From Clostridia bacterium (GTDB lineage Bacteria; Bacillota_A; Clostridia; Christensenellales; Aristaeellaceae): DNA of 18,360 bases. Positions 6,480 to 13,840 of this stretch are shown piece by piece. The notes beneath the pieces were generated by a model. The model did not search any database and was not told the origin of the DNA. It was given only the letters and a program-made list of their open reading frames with translations. Position 1 is the stretch's first letter. Every line of letters starts with the position of its first letter. Position numbers and translations under genes: made by a program. The stretch is taken from NCBI GenBank assembly GCA_017481065.1, contig JAFUPT010000160.1, positions 1-18,360 of the forward strand, in the 5' to 3' direction.

Positions 6480-7835
6480 ATGATCAAACGCCTGAACCTC
6501 AGACAGAGAATATTGGTGGCTACGACGCTCTTTGGCATGTTTTTCGGCGCAGGAAACCTGATCTTTCCGGTGCACCTGGGCCAGGTTGCCGGGCGAAATG
6601 TGATACCCGCGATGATCGGCTTCATAATCACCGCCGTGGGCATTCCGATCCTCGGCGTGGCTGCCATCGGCGGCACCCGTTCCGACGGACTGCAGGCGCT
6701 CTCCAGCAAGGTTGGCAGGCGCTATGGCTATGTGTTTACCTGCCTGCTGTACCTCACGATCGGTCCTTTTTTTGCAATACCGAGGTGTGCCACCACATCC
6801 TTCACCACGGGTATACAGCCGCTGCTGGGCAATTCTGTTTCTGAGGGCGCTGCTCTGCTGGTGTTTTCCCTGGTGTTTTTCGCGCTGGTGCTGTTTTTGT
6901 CGCTTCGACCTGCGGGAATCACAGTATGGATCGGCAAGATTATCAATCCCCTGTTTCTGGTTTTCCTGGCGATCCTGCTTGTGGCGGCGCTGTCCAGGCC
7001 CAGCACGGCGGTTTCCGCAGTGGAGCCGGAGGCAGGCTACCAGAGCCACGCGCTCTTTTCCGCCATCATTGAAGGCTACGGCACGATGGACGCCATCGCG
7101 GGCCTTGCCTTCGGGATCGTGGTGATCGATATCATTCGTTCCATGGGCGTGACTGACGGCGACGCGCTTGCAAAGGATGTGCTCTCCTCCGGCGTGCTGA
7201 CCGGCGCGCTGATGGCGCTTATATACATCCTGACCATCCTGTTGGGCGCGCAGTCCCGGGGTTTGTTTGAAACTTCCGAAAACGGCGGCATCGCGCTGGC
7301 GCAGATTTCCGGCCATTATCTCGGCCCGGCAGGCAGCATCATACTCGCCCTCACCATCACCTTCGCCTGCCTGAAGACATCCATCGGCCTCGTTACCAGC
7401 TGCTCGGACGCCTTCGCGCGGATGTTTCCAAAGGGGCTGCCCTACAAGGCATGGGCGATCATTTTCACGGCGTTTTCCTTCTGCGTATCGAATATTGGCC
7501 TTTCGAGGATCATTGATTATTCCCTGCCCGTGCTCATGTTCCTGTATCCGCTGGCAATCACGCTGATCCTGCTGGCGCTGTGCGGCGGTTTGTTTGGCCA
7601 CGACAGGGCCGTGTATGTGAGCGTTACGGCGTTTACGGTCGTTGCCGCGCTCTTTGACCTAATGAAATCCCTGCCTGCATCTGTGCGGACGAGCCTGCGG
7701 CTTGACAGGATTATCGATATTGCCGGGAATATCCTTCCCTGGTTCAAGCTGAACCTTGGATGGGTCGTGCCCGCATTCATCGGCTTGCTACTCGGCCTGG
7801 TTATCCGCGCCGCCCGAAGGAAGGCTGAGGCTTGA
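6480..7835 (+). CDS. brnQ: Branched-chain amino acid:cation symporter (BrnQ/LIVCS)
   Basis: A 451-aa membrane protein of the LIVCS family, which imports leucine, isoleucine and valine with Na+ or H+. The N-terminal signature TTLFGMFFGAGNLIFPVHLGQ (first transmembrane region), GPFFAIPRCATTSF near residue 100 and about twelve hydrophobic segments are typical, and the length is normal. A GGGAGAG ribosome binding site lies about ten bases before the ATG. The gene is monocistronic: it is divergent from the LysR gene and ends 30 bp before a strong terminator. Control by the LysR protein is inferred from the arrangement only. A long open frame on the opposite strand covers much of the gene, but I regard it as a shadow of GC-rich codon use. 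Confidence 0.95.
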   Translation: MIKRLNLRQRILVATTLFGMFFGAGNLIFPVHLGQVAGRNVIPAMIGFIITAVGIPILGVAAIGGTRSDGLQALSSKVGRRYGYVFTCLLYLTIGPFFAIPRCATTSFTTGIQPLLGNSVSEGAALLVFSLVFFALVLFLSLRPAGITVWIGKIINPLFLVFLAILLVAALSRPSTAVSAVEPEAGYQSHALFSAIIEGYGTMDAIAGLAFGIVVIDIIRSMGVTDGDALAKDVLSSGVLTGALMALIYILTILLGAQSRGLFETSENGGIALAQISGHYLGPAGSIILALTITFACLKTSIGLVTSCSDAFARMFPKGLPYKAWAIIFTAFSFCVSNIGLSRIIDYSLPVLMFLYPLAITLILLALCGGLFGHDRAVYVSVTAFTVVAALFDLMKSLPASVRTSLRLDRIIDIAGNILPWFKLNLGWVVPAFIGLLLGLVIRAARRKAEA

Positions 7836-7864
7836 GGCGAGGGCCGGGCAAAATACAGATAAGA

Positions 7865-7895
7865 GACTGCTGCATCTGATGCGGCAGTCCTTTTT
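7865..7895 (+). terminator. Intrinsic terminator after brnQ
   Basis: GACTGCTGCA and TGCGGCAGTC form a ten-base-pair stem (one G-U pair) with a five-base loop, followed by C and five T's. It lies 30 bp after the brnQ stop codon. Confidence 0.88.
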
Positions 7896-7908
7896 ATGTC
7901 CTGCATGA

Positions 7909-7937
7909 TTCAAAGCGGCTCCGGCGGTGTATATAAT
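7909..7937 (+). promoter_or_regulatory. Predicted promoter of desulfoferrodoxin
   Basis: TTCAAA (7909-7914) and a perfect TATAAT (7932-7937) are 17 bp apart, roughly 70 bp before the dfx ATG. The -35 is only a partial match, which leaves room for an activator or repressor; no PerR-like palindrome is obvious. Confidence 0.55.
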
Positions 7938-8010
7938 AACCATGAGAGATGACGAAGCAAAAGTTCACCGCCATCCTCAATAGAATAAAGATAAATGGAG
8001 GGCATAAAAT

Positions 8011-8388
8011 ATGTCTACCCGGTTCTATATTTGCAGTCACTGCGGAAATATCGTTGAGAAGGTTAAGGACGTCGGCGTACCGGTTGTATGCTGCGGTGAG
8101 AAGATGAAGGAATTGGTTCCCAACAGCGTTGAGGCCAGCGGCGAAAAGCACGTTCCCGTAGTCACGATCGAGGGCGACAAGCTGACCGTAAACGTAGGCT
8201 CCATCGACCATCCCATGGAGGAGAAGCACTACATCGAATGGGTGCATGTTGACCTGGAGAACGGCAGCCTGCGCAAGGCGCTGAAGCCCGGCAGCAACCC
8301 GAATGTGGAATTTAATCTCGGTGGAGAAAAGGCTGTTGCCGTATTCGCCTACTGCAACCTGCACGGCCTCTGGAAGGCCGAGCTGTAA
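8011..8388 (+). CDS. dfx: Desulfoferrodoxin (superoxide reductase, two-iron type)
   Basis: A 125-aa desulfoferrodoxin, which reduces superoxide to hydrogen peroxide in the cytoplasm of anaerobes using electrons from rubredoxin-type donors. The N-terminal desulforedoxin centre has its four cysteines (Cys8, Cys11, Cys27, Cys28). The catalytic iron centre is complete: His47, His67, His73, His118 and Cys115, with the Glu45-Lys46 pair next to the first histidine that assists catalysis. It is therefore a class I enzyme with both iron sites intact, of normal length. GGAGGG eight bases upstream supports the ATG. The gene is monocistronic between a promoter and a terminator. It indicates a strict anaerobe that meets occasional oxygen. 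Confidence 0.97.
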   Translation: MSTRFYICSHCGNIVEKVKDVGVPVVCCGEKMKELVPNSVEASGEKHVPVVTIEGDKLTVNVGSIDHPMEEKHYIEWVHVDLENGSLRKALKPGSNPNVEFNLGGEKAVAVFAYCNLHGLWKAEL

Positions 8389-8451
8389 ACCGGCAAATAT
8401 CGGGCGCGCAGGGCGGCATAACGGCGAGTCTTCCCGATAGCAAGCATAATC

Positions 8452-8498
8452 AAGGCCTCCGTTTCCAACATTGTTAGAAAGCGGGGGCCTTAATTTTC
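8452..8498 (+). terminator. Intrinsic terminator after desulfoferrodoxin
   Basis: AAGGCCTCCGTTTC and GAAAGCGGGGGCCTT form a long GC-rich stem with minor mismatch around a short AT-rich loop, followed by TAATTTTC. It lies about 60 bp after the dfx stop. The region between also holds an inverted repeat TATCGGG / CCCGATA (8398-8439) of unknown meaning. Confidence 0.75.
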
Positions 8499-8574
8499 AG
8501 GGAAACACAAACAACAAAAAAACAGTTTATCTATACGATGCAGAGCAAAGCTTCGGTGTGAAACGGAGGATACC

Positions 8575-10917
8575 ATGCAAGTTAAGAAAAGGAATGGAAA
8601 TGTAGTGGCCTTTGACCGGGAATTCATCCTGCGCGCAGTTACACTGGCCGCGGCTGCAGCAGGCGAGCACGATGAAGCTGCGGCGCAGCAGGTTGCAGCC
8701 AGGGCGGAACAGATGCTCGCCGGACGTGGGGAAGAAATTGTTGAAATTGAGAAGATCCAGGACGCCGTGGAGGAAGCGCTGTTTGAACTGGGCCGCTTCA
8801 AGACGGCCAAGGCATATATCCTCTACCGCGTAGACAAGGATAAAAACCGCGGCCGGGCCACCTGGAAAGAGGGATTGCTCAGCAGGGAGTTCCTGTCCGC
8901 CTATAAGCATTCCGCAGCGCCGATGGGCGAATTGGGTTCGTTTGTCTATTCCCGCACCTATTCCCGGTATATGCCGGAGCAGGGGCGGCGGGAATTCTGG
9001 TGGGAAACGGTGCGCAGGGCTGTGGAATACAATTGCTCGCTTGCGCCTACGAGCCGCGAGGAGGCGGAAAAGCTCTACGACAACATCTTTCACCTGCGTC
9101 AATTCCTGTCCGGCCGCACGCTGTGGGTGGGCGAAACCCGGGTATCCGCTGCCTATCCCATGGCAAATTACAACTGCGCCTTTGAAGTTATCGATGATTA
9201 CAGTGCTTACCATGATTTGTTTTATCTCCTGATGGTGGGCAGCGGCGTGGGCGTGCGGGTGTTGAAATCCGATGCGGAAAAACTGCCGAAAATCCGGACC
9301 AACCTGGAGATCATTCACCGGGCCTACAATCCCCGTCCGCAGGATCAGCGGCTGGAATACACCTGTATGAACTTTTCCGGGGATACGGTGGAGCTCGCCA
9401 TCGGCGATTCCAAGGAGGGATGGGCCCAGGCATTGAAGCATTACTTTGACCTGCTCACCAACGCAGAATATGCAAAAATCCGCAGGATCATGGTGGAGTA
9501 TGATTCGATTCGGCCCAAGGGAGAGCGGCTGAAGGTGTTCGGCGGCACGGCCAGCGGATACGAATCCATGATGTCCATGCTGGATAAGATCCACCGTGTA
9601 ATCGCTTCTGCCGGACTGCGGGACGGCGCGGCGCGCACGAAGCTGCGGCCCATCGATCTTCTGGATATCGCCAATATAATCGGCGAAAACGTGGTATCCG
9701 GCGGCGTGCGGCGCACATCCGAAATCGTTTTGATCGATCAGGATGATGAGGAGTGCATTCAGGCGAAAAACCGCCTGTACAGGCAAAACGGCGGCAAATG
9801 GGAGATGGACAAATCCATCGCCCACCGGCAGATGAGCAACAATTCCATCTTCTACCGCAAAAAGCCCACGCGGGAACAGCTGCACTGGCATCTGCAGCAG
9901 ATGCGCCACTCCGGAGAGCCGGGATGGATCAACGAGGCTGCCGGCTTAAAGCGCCGTCCCAATTTCAAGGGCTGCAATCCTTGCGGCGAAATTCTGCTGG
10001 ACAGCCACGGATTATGCAACCTGACGACCGTGAACGTTATGGCTTTTGTTCATGATGGAAGGCTGGATGAAAACGCCCTGCTTGAAGCCCAGAGGATGGG
10101 CGCGAGGGCCGGGCTCCGCATGACCTTTCAGGAGCTTGAAATGCACAGCTGGAATCATGTGCAGCAGCGTGACCGCCTGTTGGGCTGTTCGCTTACAGGT
10201 TGGCAGGATATGGTGAATGCAGTAAAACTGAGCCACGAAGAACAGGCCGGCCTTCTGGACAGGCTGCGCAGCGCCGCCCACGAGGCGGCGGATCGCATGG
10301 CGAAAGCCATGGGCGCAAACGCGCCCCTGCTGGTAACCACGATTAAGCCGGAGGGAACGCTGTCCCTTCTGCCCACCGTATCCAGCGGCATCCACTATTC
10401 CCATGCGCCGTACTATGTCCGCCGCATACGCATCTCTGCCAGCGATCCTCTCTGTCGGGTATGCGAGGAGCTGGGTTATCCCGTATTTCCCGAGGTGGGG
10501 CAGGATGCGGAAAACTGCCGCACCAAGGTGGTGGAGTTTCCCGTAAAGGCGCCGGAGGGGCGGGTAAAGGCCGATGCATCGGCCATCGAGCAGCTGGAAA
10601 ACTATAAAATGTTTATGCAGCATTATGTCGACCACAACTGTTCCATCACCGTTCATGTGCGCGATGGCGAATGGGAAGCGGTGGAGGAATGGGTATGGGA
10701 AAACTGGGACGATGTGGTTGCCCTGTCCTTTCTGAGTTATGATGAAAACTTCTATGACCTGCTCCCCTATGAGGCGATTTCAAAAGAGGAATACCTTGCG
10801 CGCAAGGCAAATATGCGGCCATTCAATCCTTCCCTGATTTCGAAATACGAGAGGGAGGAAACGGAATTGGATATCGGCGCAGCAGACTGCGCAAGCGGGG
10901 TCTGCCCGGTTCGGTAA
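8575..10917 (+). CDS. nrdJ: Adenosylcobalamin-dependent ribonucleoside-triphosphate reductase (class II)
   Basis: A 780-aa class II reductase of the monomeric RTPR type, which makes dNTPs from NTPs with an adenosylcobalamin radical and needs no oxygen. Residues 1-88 are an ATP cone (starting VKKRNGNVVAFD). The catalytic core shows NYNCAFE (Cys201), GGVRRTSEI and the active-site NPCGE (Asn468, Cys470 thiyl site, Glu472), plus Cys481; these match Cys119, Asn406, Cys408, Glu410 and Cys419 of the Lactobacillus leichmannii enzyme. The C-terminal shuttle pair is Cys772 and Cys777, three residues from the end as in that protein. The ATP cone gives the extra N-terminal length and suggests dATP activity control. 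GGAGG precedes the ATG. No partner subunit is needed and none is nearby. Confidence 0.97.
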   Translation: MQVKKRNGNVVAFDREFILRAVTLAAAAAGEHDEAAAQQVAARAEQMLAGRGEEIVEIEKIQDAVEEALFELGRFKTAKAYILYRVDKDKNRGRATWKEGLLSREFLSAYKHSAAPMGELGSFVYSRTYSRYMPEQGRREFWWETVRRAVEYNCSLAPTSREEAEKLYDNIFHLRQFLSGRTLWVGETRVSAAYPMANYNCAFEVIDDYSAYHDLFYLLMVGSGVGVRVLKSDAEKLPKIRTNLEIIHRAYNPRPQDQRLEYTCMNFSGDTVELAIGDSKEGWAQALKHYFDLLTNAEYAKIRRIMVEYDSIRPKGERLKVFGGTASGYESMMSMLDKIHRVIASAGLRDGAARTKLRPIDLLDIANIIGENVVSGGVRRTSEIVLIDQDDEECIQAKNRLYRQNGGKWEMDKSIAHRQMSNNSIFYRKKPTREQLHWHLQQMRHSGEPGWINEAAGLKRRPNFKGCNPCGEILLDSHGLCNLTTVNVMAFVHDGRLDENALLEAQRMGARAGLRMTFQELEMHSWNHVQQRDRLLGCSLTGWQDMVNAVKLSHEEQAGLLDRLRSAAHEAADRMAKAMGANAPLLVTTIKPEGTLSLLPTVSSGIHYSHAPYYVRRIRISASDPLCRVCEELGYPVFPEVGQDAENCRTKVVEFPVKAPEGRVKADASAIEQLENYKMFMQHYVDHNCSITVHVRDGEWEAVEEWVWENWDDVVALSFLSYDENFYDLLPYEAISKEEYLARKANMRPFNPSLISKYEREETELDIGAADCASGVCPVR

Positions 10918-10962
10918 AGCACCGGAATGATCGGATTAAAAGATGCGTCGGAAAGTTTGGGA

Positions 10963-10991
10963 TTGAACCAACTGCGCAAATGATGTAAAAT
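10963..10991 (+). promoter_or_regulatory. Predicted promoter of tatD
   Basis: TTGAAC (10963-10968) and TAAAAT (10986-10991) are 17 bp apart, followed 28 bp later by the tatD ATG with GGAGG in between. It suggests tatD is transcribed separately from nrdJ. Confidence 0.6.
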
Positions 10992-11018
10992 ATCAAAAAT
11001 GGATTTCGGAGGCAAGCA

Positions 11019-11801
11019 ATGCGCATATTTGATACCCATTTGCATCTGGCCAGCGAGCAGTTTGAGCAAGACCTCGATTCCCTGCTGATGCAGGCGCGCG
11101 CCTGCCATGTGGAAGGCTGCCTGATTGCCTGCGATCCGGGCGATTTGGAGCCGGACCATGCGCGCGCGCTCAGCATCGCCGGCAAATATGATAACTTTTA
11201 TATCGGCGTCGCCTGCCATCCCCAGAATGCACTCAACTTTTCCCCCGAAAGGGCCGCGACAATTTGCCGCATTGCTGAAATGCCCATTTGCCGCTGCATC
11301 GGCGAGACAGGGCTTGATTATTATGACAACCAATCTTCCCGTGCGCAGCAGTTGGAAGTGCTCAACTGGCACTTTGACCTTGCAATGGAGCTGAACAAGC
11401 CTGTGCAGCTGCACATTCGCAATGCCCACGGGGACATGATCGATCTGATGCGCACCCGCAAAAAGAAGGGCAGTCTCCCCCGCGCCTTTTTGCATTGCTT
11501 CACCCGCAGCTATGAACTGGCCAAAGTGTACCTCTCCATGGGATGCTATATCTCCATTGGCGGCGCCGTGACATACGCCAATGCGAACCGTCTCCTTGAA
11601 ACGGTGCAAAGGATTCCCATCAACCGCCTCCTGATTGAAACCGACGCGCCGTGGGTGGCTCCGGAGCCGCACAGGGGCGGCCGCTGCGAACCTGCGTACA
11701 TCCTTCACACCTTTGAAAAAATCGCTGCACTGCGGAATATGGAGCCCGAGGAGCTCTCCCGGCAGCTGTGGGAGAATACCGCGGAGATTTTGGGCATATA
11801 G
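11019..11801 (+). CDS. tatD: TatD family metal-dependent DNase
   Basis: A 260-aa TIM-barrel amidohydrolase-fold nuclease of the TatD family (3'-5' exonuclease and DNA-repair roles are reported for the family). Metal ligands are all present: His7 and His9 in DTHLHL, Glu96 in GETGLDYY, His132 in QLHIRN, His159 in LHCF and Asp209 in ETDAPW. Length is normal and the C-terminus (ENTAEILGI) is intact, so integration of the neighbouring element has not truncated it. GGAGG lies about seven bases before the ATG. The last 97 bases overlap, on the opposite strand, the end of the serine recombinase frame. The 3' side of tatD is therefore the left boundary of the mobile element or very near it. Confidence 0.95.
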   Translation: MRIFDTHLHLASEQFEQDLDSLLMQARACHVEGCLIACDPGDLEPDHARALSIAGKYDNFYIGVACHPQNALNFSPERAATICRIAEMPICRCIGETGLDYYDNQSSRAQQLEVLNWHFDLAMELNKPVQLHIRNAHGDMIDLMRTRKKKGSLPRAFLHCFTRSYELAKVYLSMGCYISIGGAVTYANANRLLETVQRIPINRLLIETDAPWVAPEPHRGGRCEPAYILHTFEKIAALRNMEPEELSRQLWENTAEILGI

Positions 11802-13420
11802 AATCTGCAATAATACAAATAGTTGCCAGAAAGTTGCCAAACTCTCCCCCGTTTCCACCGATAAACAAAAGAAAACCCTTGAAAACGCCGTGTTTTCAAG
11901 GGTTTTTGTGGTACACCATTAGAGAGCTTAAGCGAACCCTCTACCATGGCTTCAGAATCCACGTCCTCGAGCGTGATCGGCACCTCGATGTCGTTTTTTC
12001 CTCCAGAGTAGTCAAAAACTAGCTTGATTTTGTCATCGTATAGATAGACCGCCGTGATAAAAGAGTCTATCAGTTTTTTCTGGAATACCTTGTCATCCAC
12101 ATTTCCTTTTTTGAAACTCTCCAGCCAGTATAGGATTTCCTCCCGGCTCACGGCCGGGACGATAGCCTTCTCAGCTGTCACCTTGGCTTCATACTCGCGT
12201 TGTTCATTTTCCAACTCAATCAAACGGCTCTTTGTGGTTTCGGTAATCACTCCCATTTCGATGGCCTTCATGATGTTGCCTATCGAAGCCTTGATCTCGG
12301 TAAGCCTGTCCTGATAAACATTCAGTTCGGTGCATTCCTCGCACTTTTTCTGGAATTTCAATACCGAGTCAGCAATCCATTCCATCACATCAGGTTGCAA
12401 CACCTGCTGCTGTACCAGCACGGCAATCATGCGTTCCAGCCAGTCCCGCCGGACGTTCTTCTTTTTACAGGTTCTCTGATTTCGTCTGGTCTGGCAAGCG
12501 TAGTAATAATGCGGCAGTCCGAGTTTGCTGGTTCCAGACATACCCACCATGTGAGCTCCGCAGTGACCGCAATACAGTTTTCCCGTGAGGATGTATTCCC
12601 CATTATCCCTATGCCGTCCACGGACGGCCTTTTTTATTTTCCGTTTCTGCTGCACGTTCAGGAACTGCTCCTTTCTTATGGCAGCAGGTATGCCGCCTTC
12701 GATTCGGATGTTACCCCAGATGTAAACGCCAGTGTACCTTTCGTTGGTTGCTATAGCATGGAGCGAGTTTTTGTTCCACTCCCCGCCACTGGGCGACGGG
12801 ATCCCGCGCCGGTTGAAGTCCTCGTAGATGTCTACCTCCAACTCGTCGTTTTCAAGCCTGTTGAAGATCTCCTTCACAATAGAGATTTTGAAATCATCGA
12901 AGCCATACGTTTTGTCCGCATTCTTGATGAATCCATAGCTGAGCTTTCCGTTTACCTTGCACTGCTTGGCGTTGTCTTCCATGCCGCGCTGGATGTCCTC
13001 TGCCATGTTCTCGGAAAAGAACTGGTTCAGGTTCATCATGGAGCGGAGTGCAAAACGGCCAGCGGGCGTGTCGTCGTAGTCCTCCTCGACGTACAGGCAG
13101 CGGACACCATAAGAATCCAACCTGGCTTCATTCTGCATGGCCTGCAGCATATTACGGCCCATGCGGTTCGACTTCCAGGCAATTACGAAATCAAACTTAC
13201 CTTTTGCGGCATCGCGCATCATTCGCTGGAAATCAGGACGGTTATCTGTTCTGCCTGACTTGGCGCGATCTTCGTAGACTGCAATGATGGTGATGCCGTT
13301 CTTTTCGGCGTATTCTTTGCACTTCTCGATCTGCTGTTCGATAGAAGCATCATTCTGAGCCGAGGAAGAATAGCGGGCATAGATCACAGCAAGTCTGCCG
13401 TGTCTTTTCATCCGTACCAA
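11705..13420 (-). CDS. Large serine recombinase (site-specific integrase)
   Basis: A 571-aa large serine integrase that would catalyse integration of the element. The resolvase domain (about residues 8-155) has YARYSSSAQ with nucleophile Ser18, then AWKSNRMGRN. The recombinase domain follows (about 170-280, NRRGIPSPSGGEWNKNS), then a zinc ribbon (CGHCGAHM ... ACQTRRNQRTC) and a long coiled-coil region. I prefer the TTG at 13420, seven bases after a perfect AGGAGG (13428-13433); the ATG three codons later has the site too far away. The frame runs through the terminator hairpin and 97 nt into tatD on the opposite strand, so the last 30 or more residues, basic and unlike the family, are probably encoded by chromosomal DNA at the att junction. 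GC content is lower than in the host genes. Confidence 0.93.
   Translation of the reverse strand: MVRMKRHGRLAVIYARYSSSAQNDASIEQQIEKCKEYAEKNGITIIAVYEDRAKSGRTDNRPDFQRMMRDAAKGKFDFVIAWKSNRMGRNMLQAMQNEARLDSYGVRCLYVEEDYDDTPAGRFALRSMMNLNQFFSENMAEDIQRGMEDNAKQCKVNGKLSYGFIKNADKTYGFDDFKISIVKEIFNRLENDELEVDIYEDFNRRGIPSPSGGEWNKNSLHAIATNERYTGVYIWGNIRIEGGIPAAIRKEQFLNVQQKRKIKKAVRGRHRDNGEYILTGKLYCGHCGAHMVGMSGTSKLGLPHYYYACQTRRNQRTCKKKNVRRDWLERMIAVLVQQQVLQPDVMEWIADSVLKFQKKCEECTELNVYQDRLTEIKASIGNIMKAIEMGVITETTKSRLIELENEQREYEAKVTAEKAIVPAVSREEILYWLESFKKGNVDDKVFQKKLIDSFITAVYLYDDKIKLVFDYSGGKNDIEVPITLEDVDSEAMVEGSLKLSNGVPQKPLKTRRFQGFSFVYRWKRGRVWQLSGNYLYYCRFYMPKISAVFSHSCRESSSGSIFRSAAIFSKV
11801..11945. other. Probable left attachment junction (attL) region
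   Basis: Intergenic stretch between the intact tatD 3' end and the point where the integrase sequence becomes family-like. Large serine integrases usually have attP beside int, so the host-element junction should lie here. It includes a direct repeat AGTTGCCA-GAA-AGTTGCCA (11820-11838) and the bidirectional terminator. The crossover dinucleotide cannot be fixed without attR, which is outside the window. Confidence 0.45.
11872..11907. terminator. Bidirectional terminator between tatD and the integrase
   Basis: AAAACCCTTGAAAAC (11872-11886) and GTTTTCAAGGGTTTT (11892-11906) are perfect 15-base arms around a GCCGT loop. The plus strand ends in a T run, and the minus strand continues TTTTCTTTTG, so it can stop tatD and integrase transcripts alike. 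The integrase reading frame passes straight through it, which is odd for a terminator and is discussed as a finding. Confidence 0.85.
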
Positions 13421-13556
13421 GCCCACCCCTCCTGTCGAAGTATACTTAGAATGATTGCATGCAGAAATGAAGATTTCCTTCAGAAACACAAGAAATTGCC
13501 CGAGGGGTTTCTTATGTTCCTTCCCAGATATGCAGAAAAGTGTGAACTTGTTCCAC

Positions 13557-13647
13557 AAAAACGTATCAAATCGGGTGATTTTCGGATCAAGTCTCACTTT
13601 TTCGTATCACTCATTCAAAAACCGTATCAATATCGCAAAACGATATT
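13557..13647. repeat. Four 20-bp-spaced CGKATCA repeats with phased A/T tracts
   Basis: CGTATCA (13562), CGGATCA (13583), CGTATCA (13603) and CGTATCA (13623) lie 21, 20 and 20 bp apart in the same orientation, about two helical turns each. Each is directly preceded (within one base) by four or five A or T. The last repeat runs into an inverted repeat AATATCG-CAAAA-CGATATT (13629-13647). The array occupies the otherwise gene-free 300 bp upstream of the integrase and looks like a protein-binding array on one helix face. I found no convincing minus-strand promoter for the integrase around it. Confidence 0.75.
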
Positions 13648-13664
13648 TTCTACCAATGTCGAAT

Positions 13665-13692
13665 TTGTGCTGTAATAGTTTCGTAATATATA
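13665..13692 (+). promoter_or_regulatory. Weak candidate promoter of the 39-aa ORF
   Basis: TTGTGC (13665-13670) and TATATA (13687-13692) are 16 bp apart and lie just before the ribosome binding site of the small ORF. The match is modest, so this is tentative. Confidence 0.3.
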
Positions 13693-13720
13693 GGGACAAC
13701 ATCACGAAGGAGGTTCTACC

Positions 13721-13840
13721 ATGAAAAAAGTCATACCGGCAGATATCATGCTTATCATCCGACTTGTTCAAGGTTTATCCCCGGAAAACAGAAAGAAGAT
13801 TATTGAGCTTGCAAAAAAGCTCGCATCTCGCCAAGGATAA
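13721..13840 (+). CDS. Small 39-aa helical protein, possible repressor-interacting peptide
   Basis: A short ORF with a very good ribosome binding site (GAAGGAGG seven bases before the ATG at 13721) encoding 39 residues. Its second half, GLSPENRKKIIELAKKLAS, is a predicted amphipathic basic helix. That pattern resembles the C-terminal helical tail common in XRE phage repressors and, loosely, the tail of the repressor next door (DQLPQDKKAFILGEMRAFLQ). There is no DNA-binding motif. It converges on the repressor gene and their 3' ends overlap by 41 nt. It could be an anti-repressor or a recombination directionality factor, as small proteins next to integrase and repressor sometimes are, but neither is shown. 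Coding status rests on the ribosome binding site and the sensible peptide. Confidence 0.6.
   Translation: MKKVIPADIMLIIRLVQGLSPENRKKIIELAKKLASRQG

Noticed and set aside
6399..7601. 400-codon open frame on the minus strand opposite brnQ
   Set aside because: It is very rich in Gln, Arg, His and Lys and lacks recognisable domains. It is the expected mirror of a hydrophobic GC-rich membrane protein gene.
7942..7983. 13-codon ORF just after the dfx -10 box
   Set aside because: It starts only five bases after the -10, so it would be leaderless, and it has no ribosome binding site.
8389..8574. Cobalamin riboswitch upstream of the B12-dependent reductase
   Set aside because: No B12-box-like sequence (GCCACTG and flanks) is visible; the space is mostly a dfx terminator and an unrelated inverted repeat.
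8527..9909. 460-codon minus-strand frame opposite nrdJ
   Set aside because: The plus strand encodes a complete, residue-matched ribonucleotide reductase; the antisense product has no domain pattern.
13439..13444. TATACT as the integrase -10 box on the minus strand
   Set aside because: Transcription would start inside the AGGAGG site, and the -35 position matches poorly, so the real int promoter is probably further upstream.
13562..13629. CRISPR-like repeat array
   Set aside because: The repeated units are only seven conserved bases with 13-14 bp between them; far too short for repeats and spacers, and no cas genes are present.
13400..13724. Overlapping 89-91-codon plus-strand frames behind the integrase
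   Set aside because: They run through the integrase start and the repeat array, have no good ribosome binding site, and encode low-complexity sequence.
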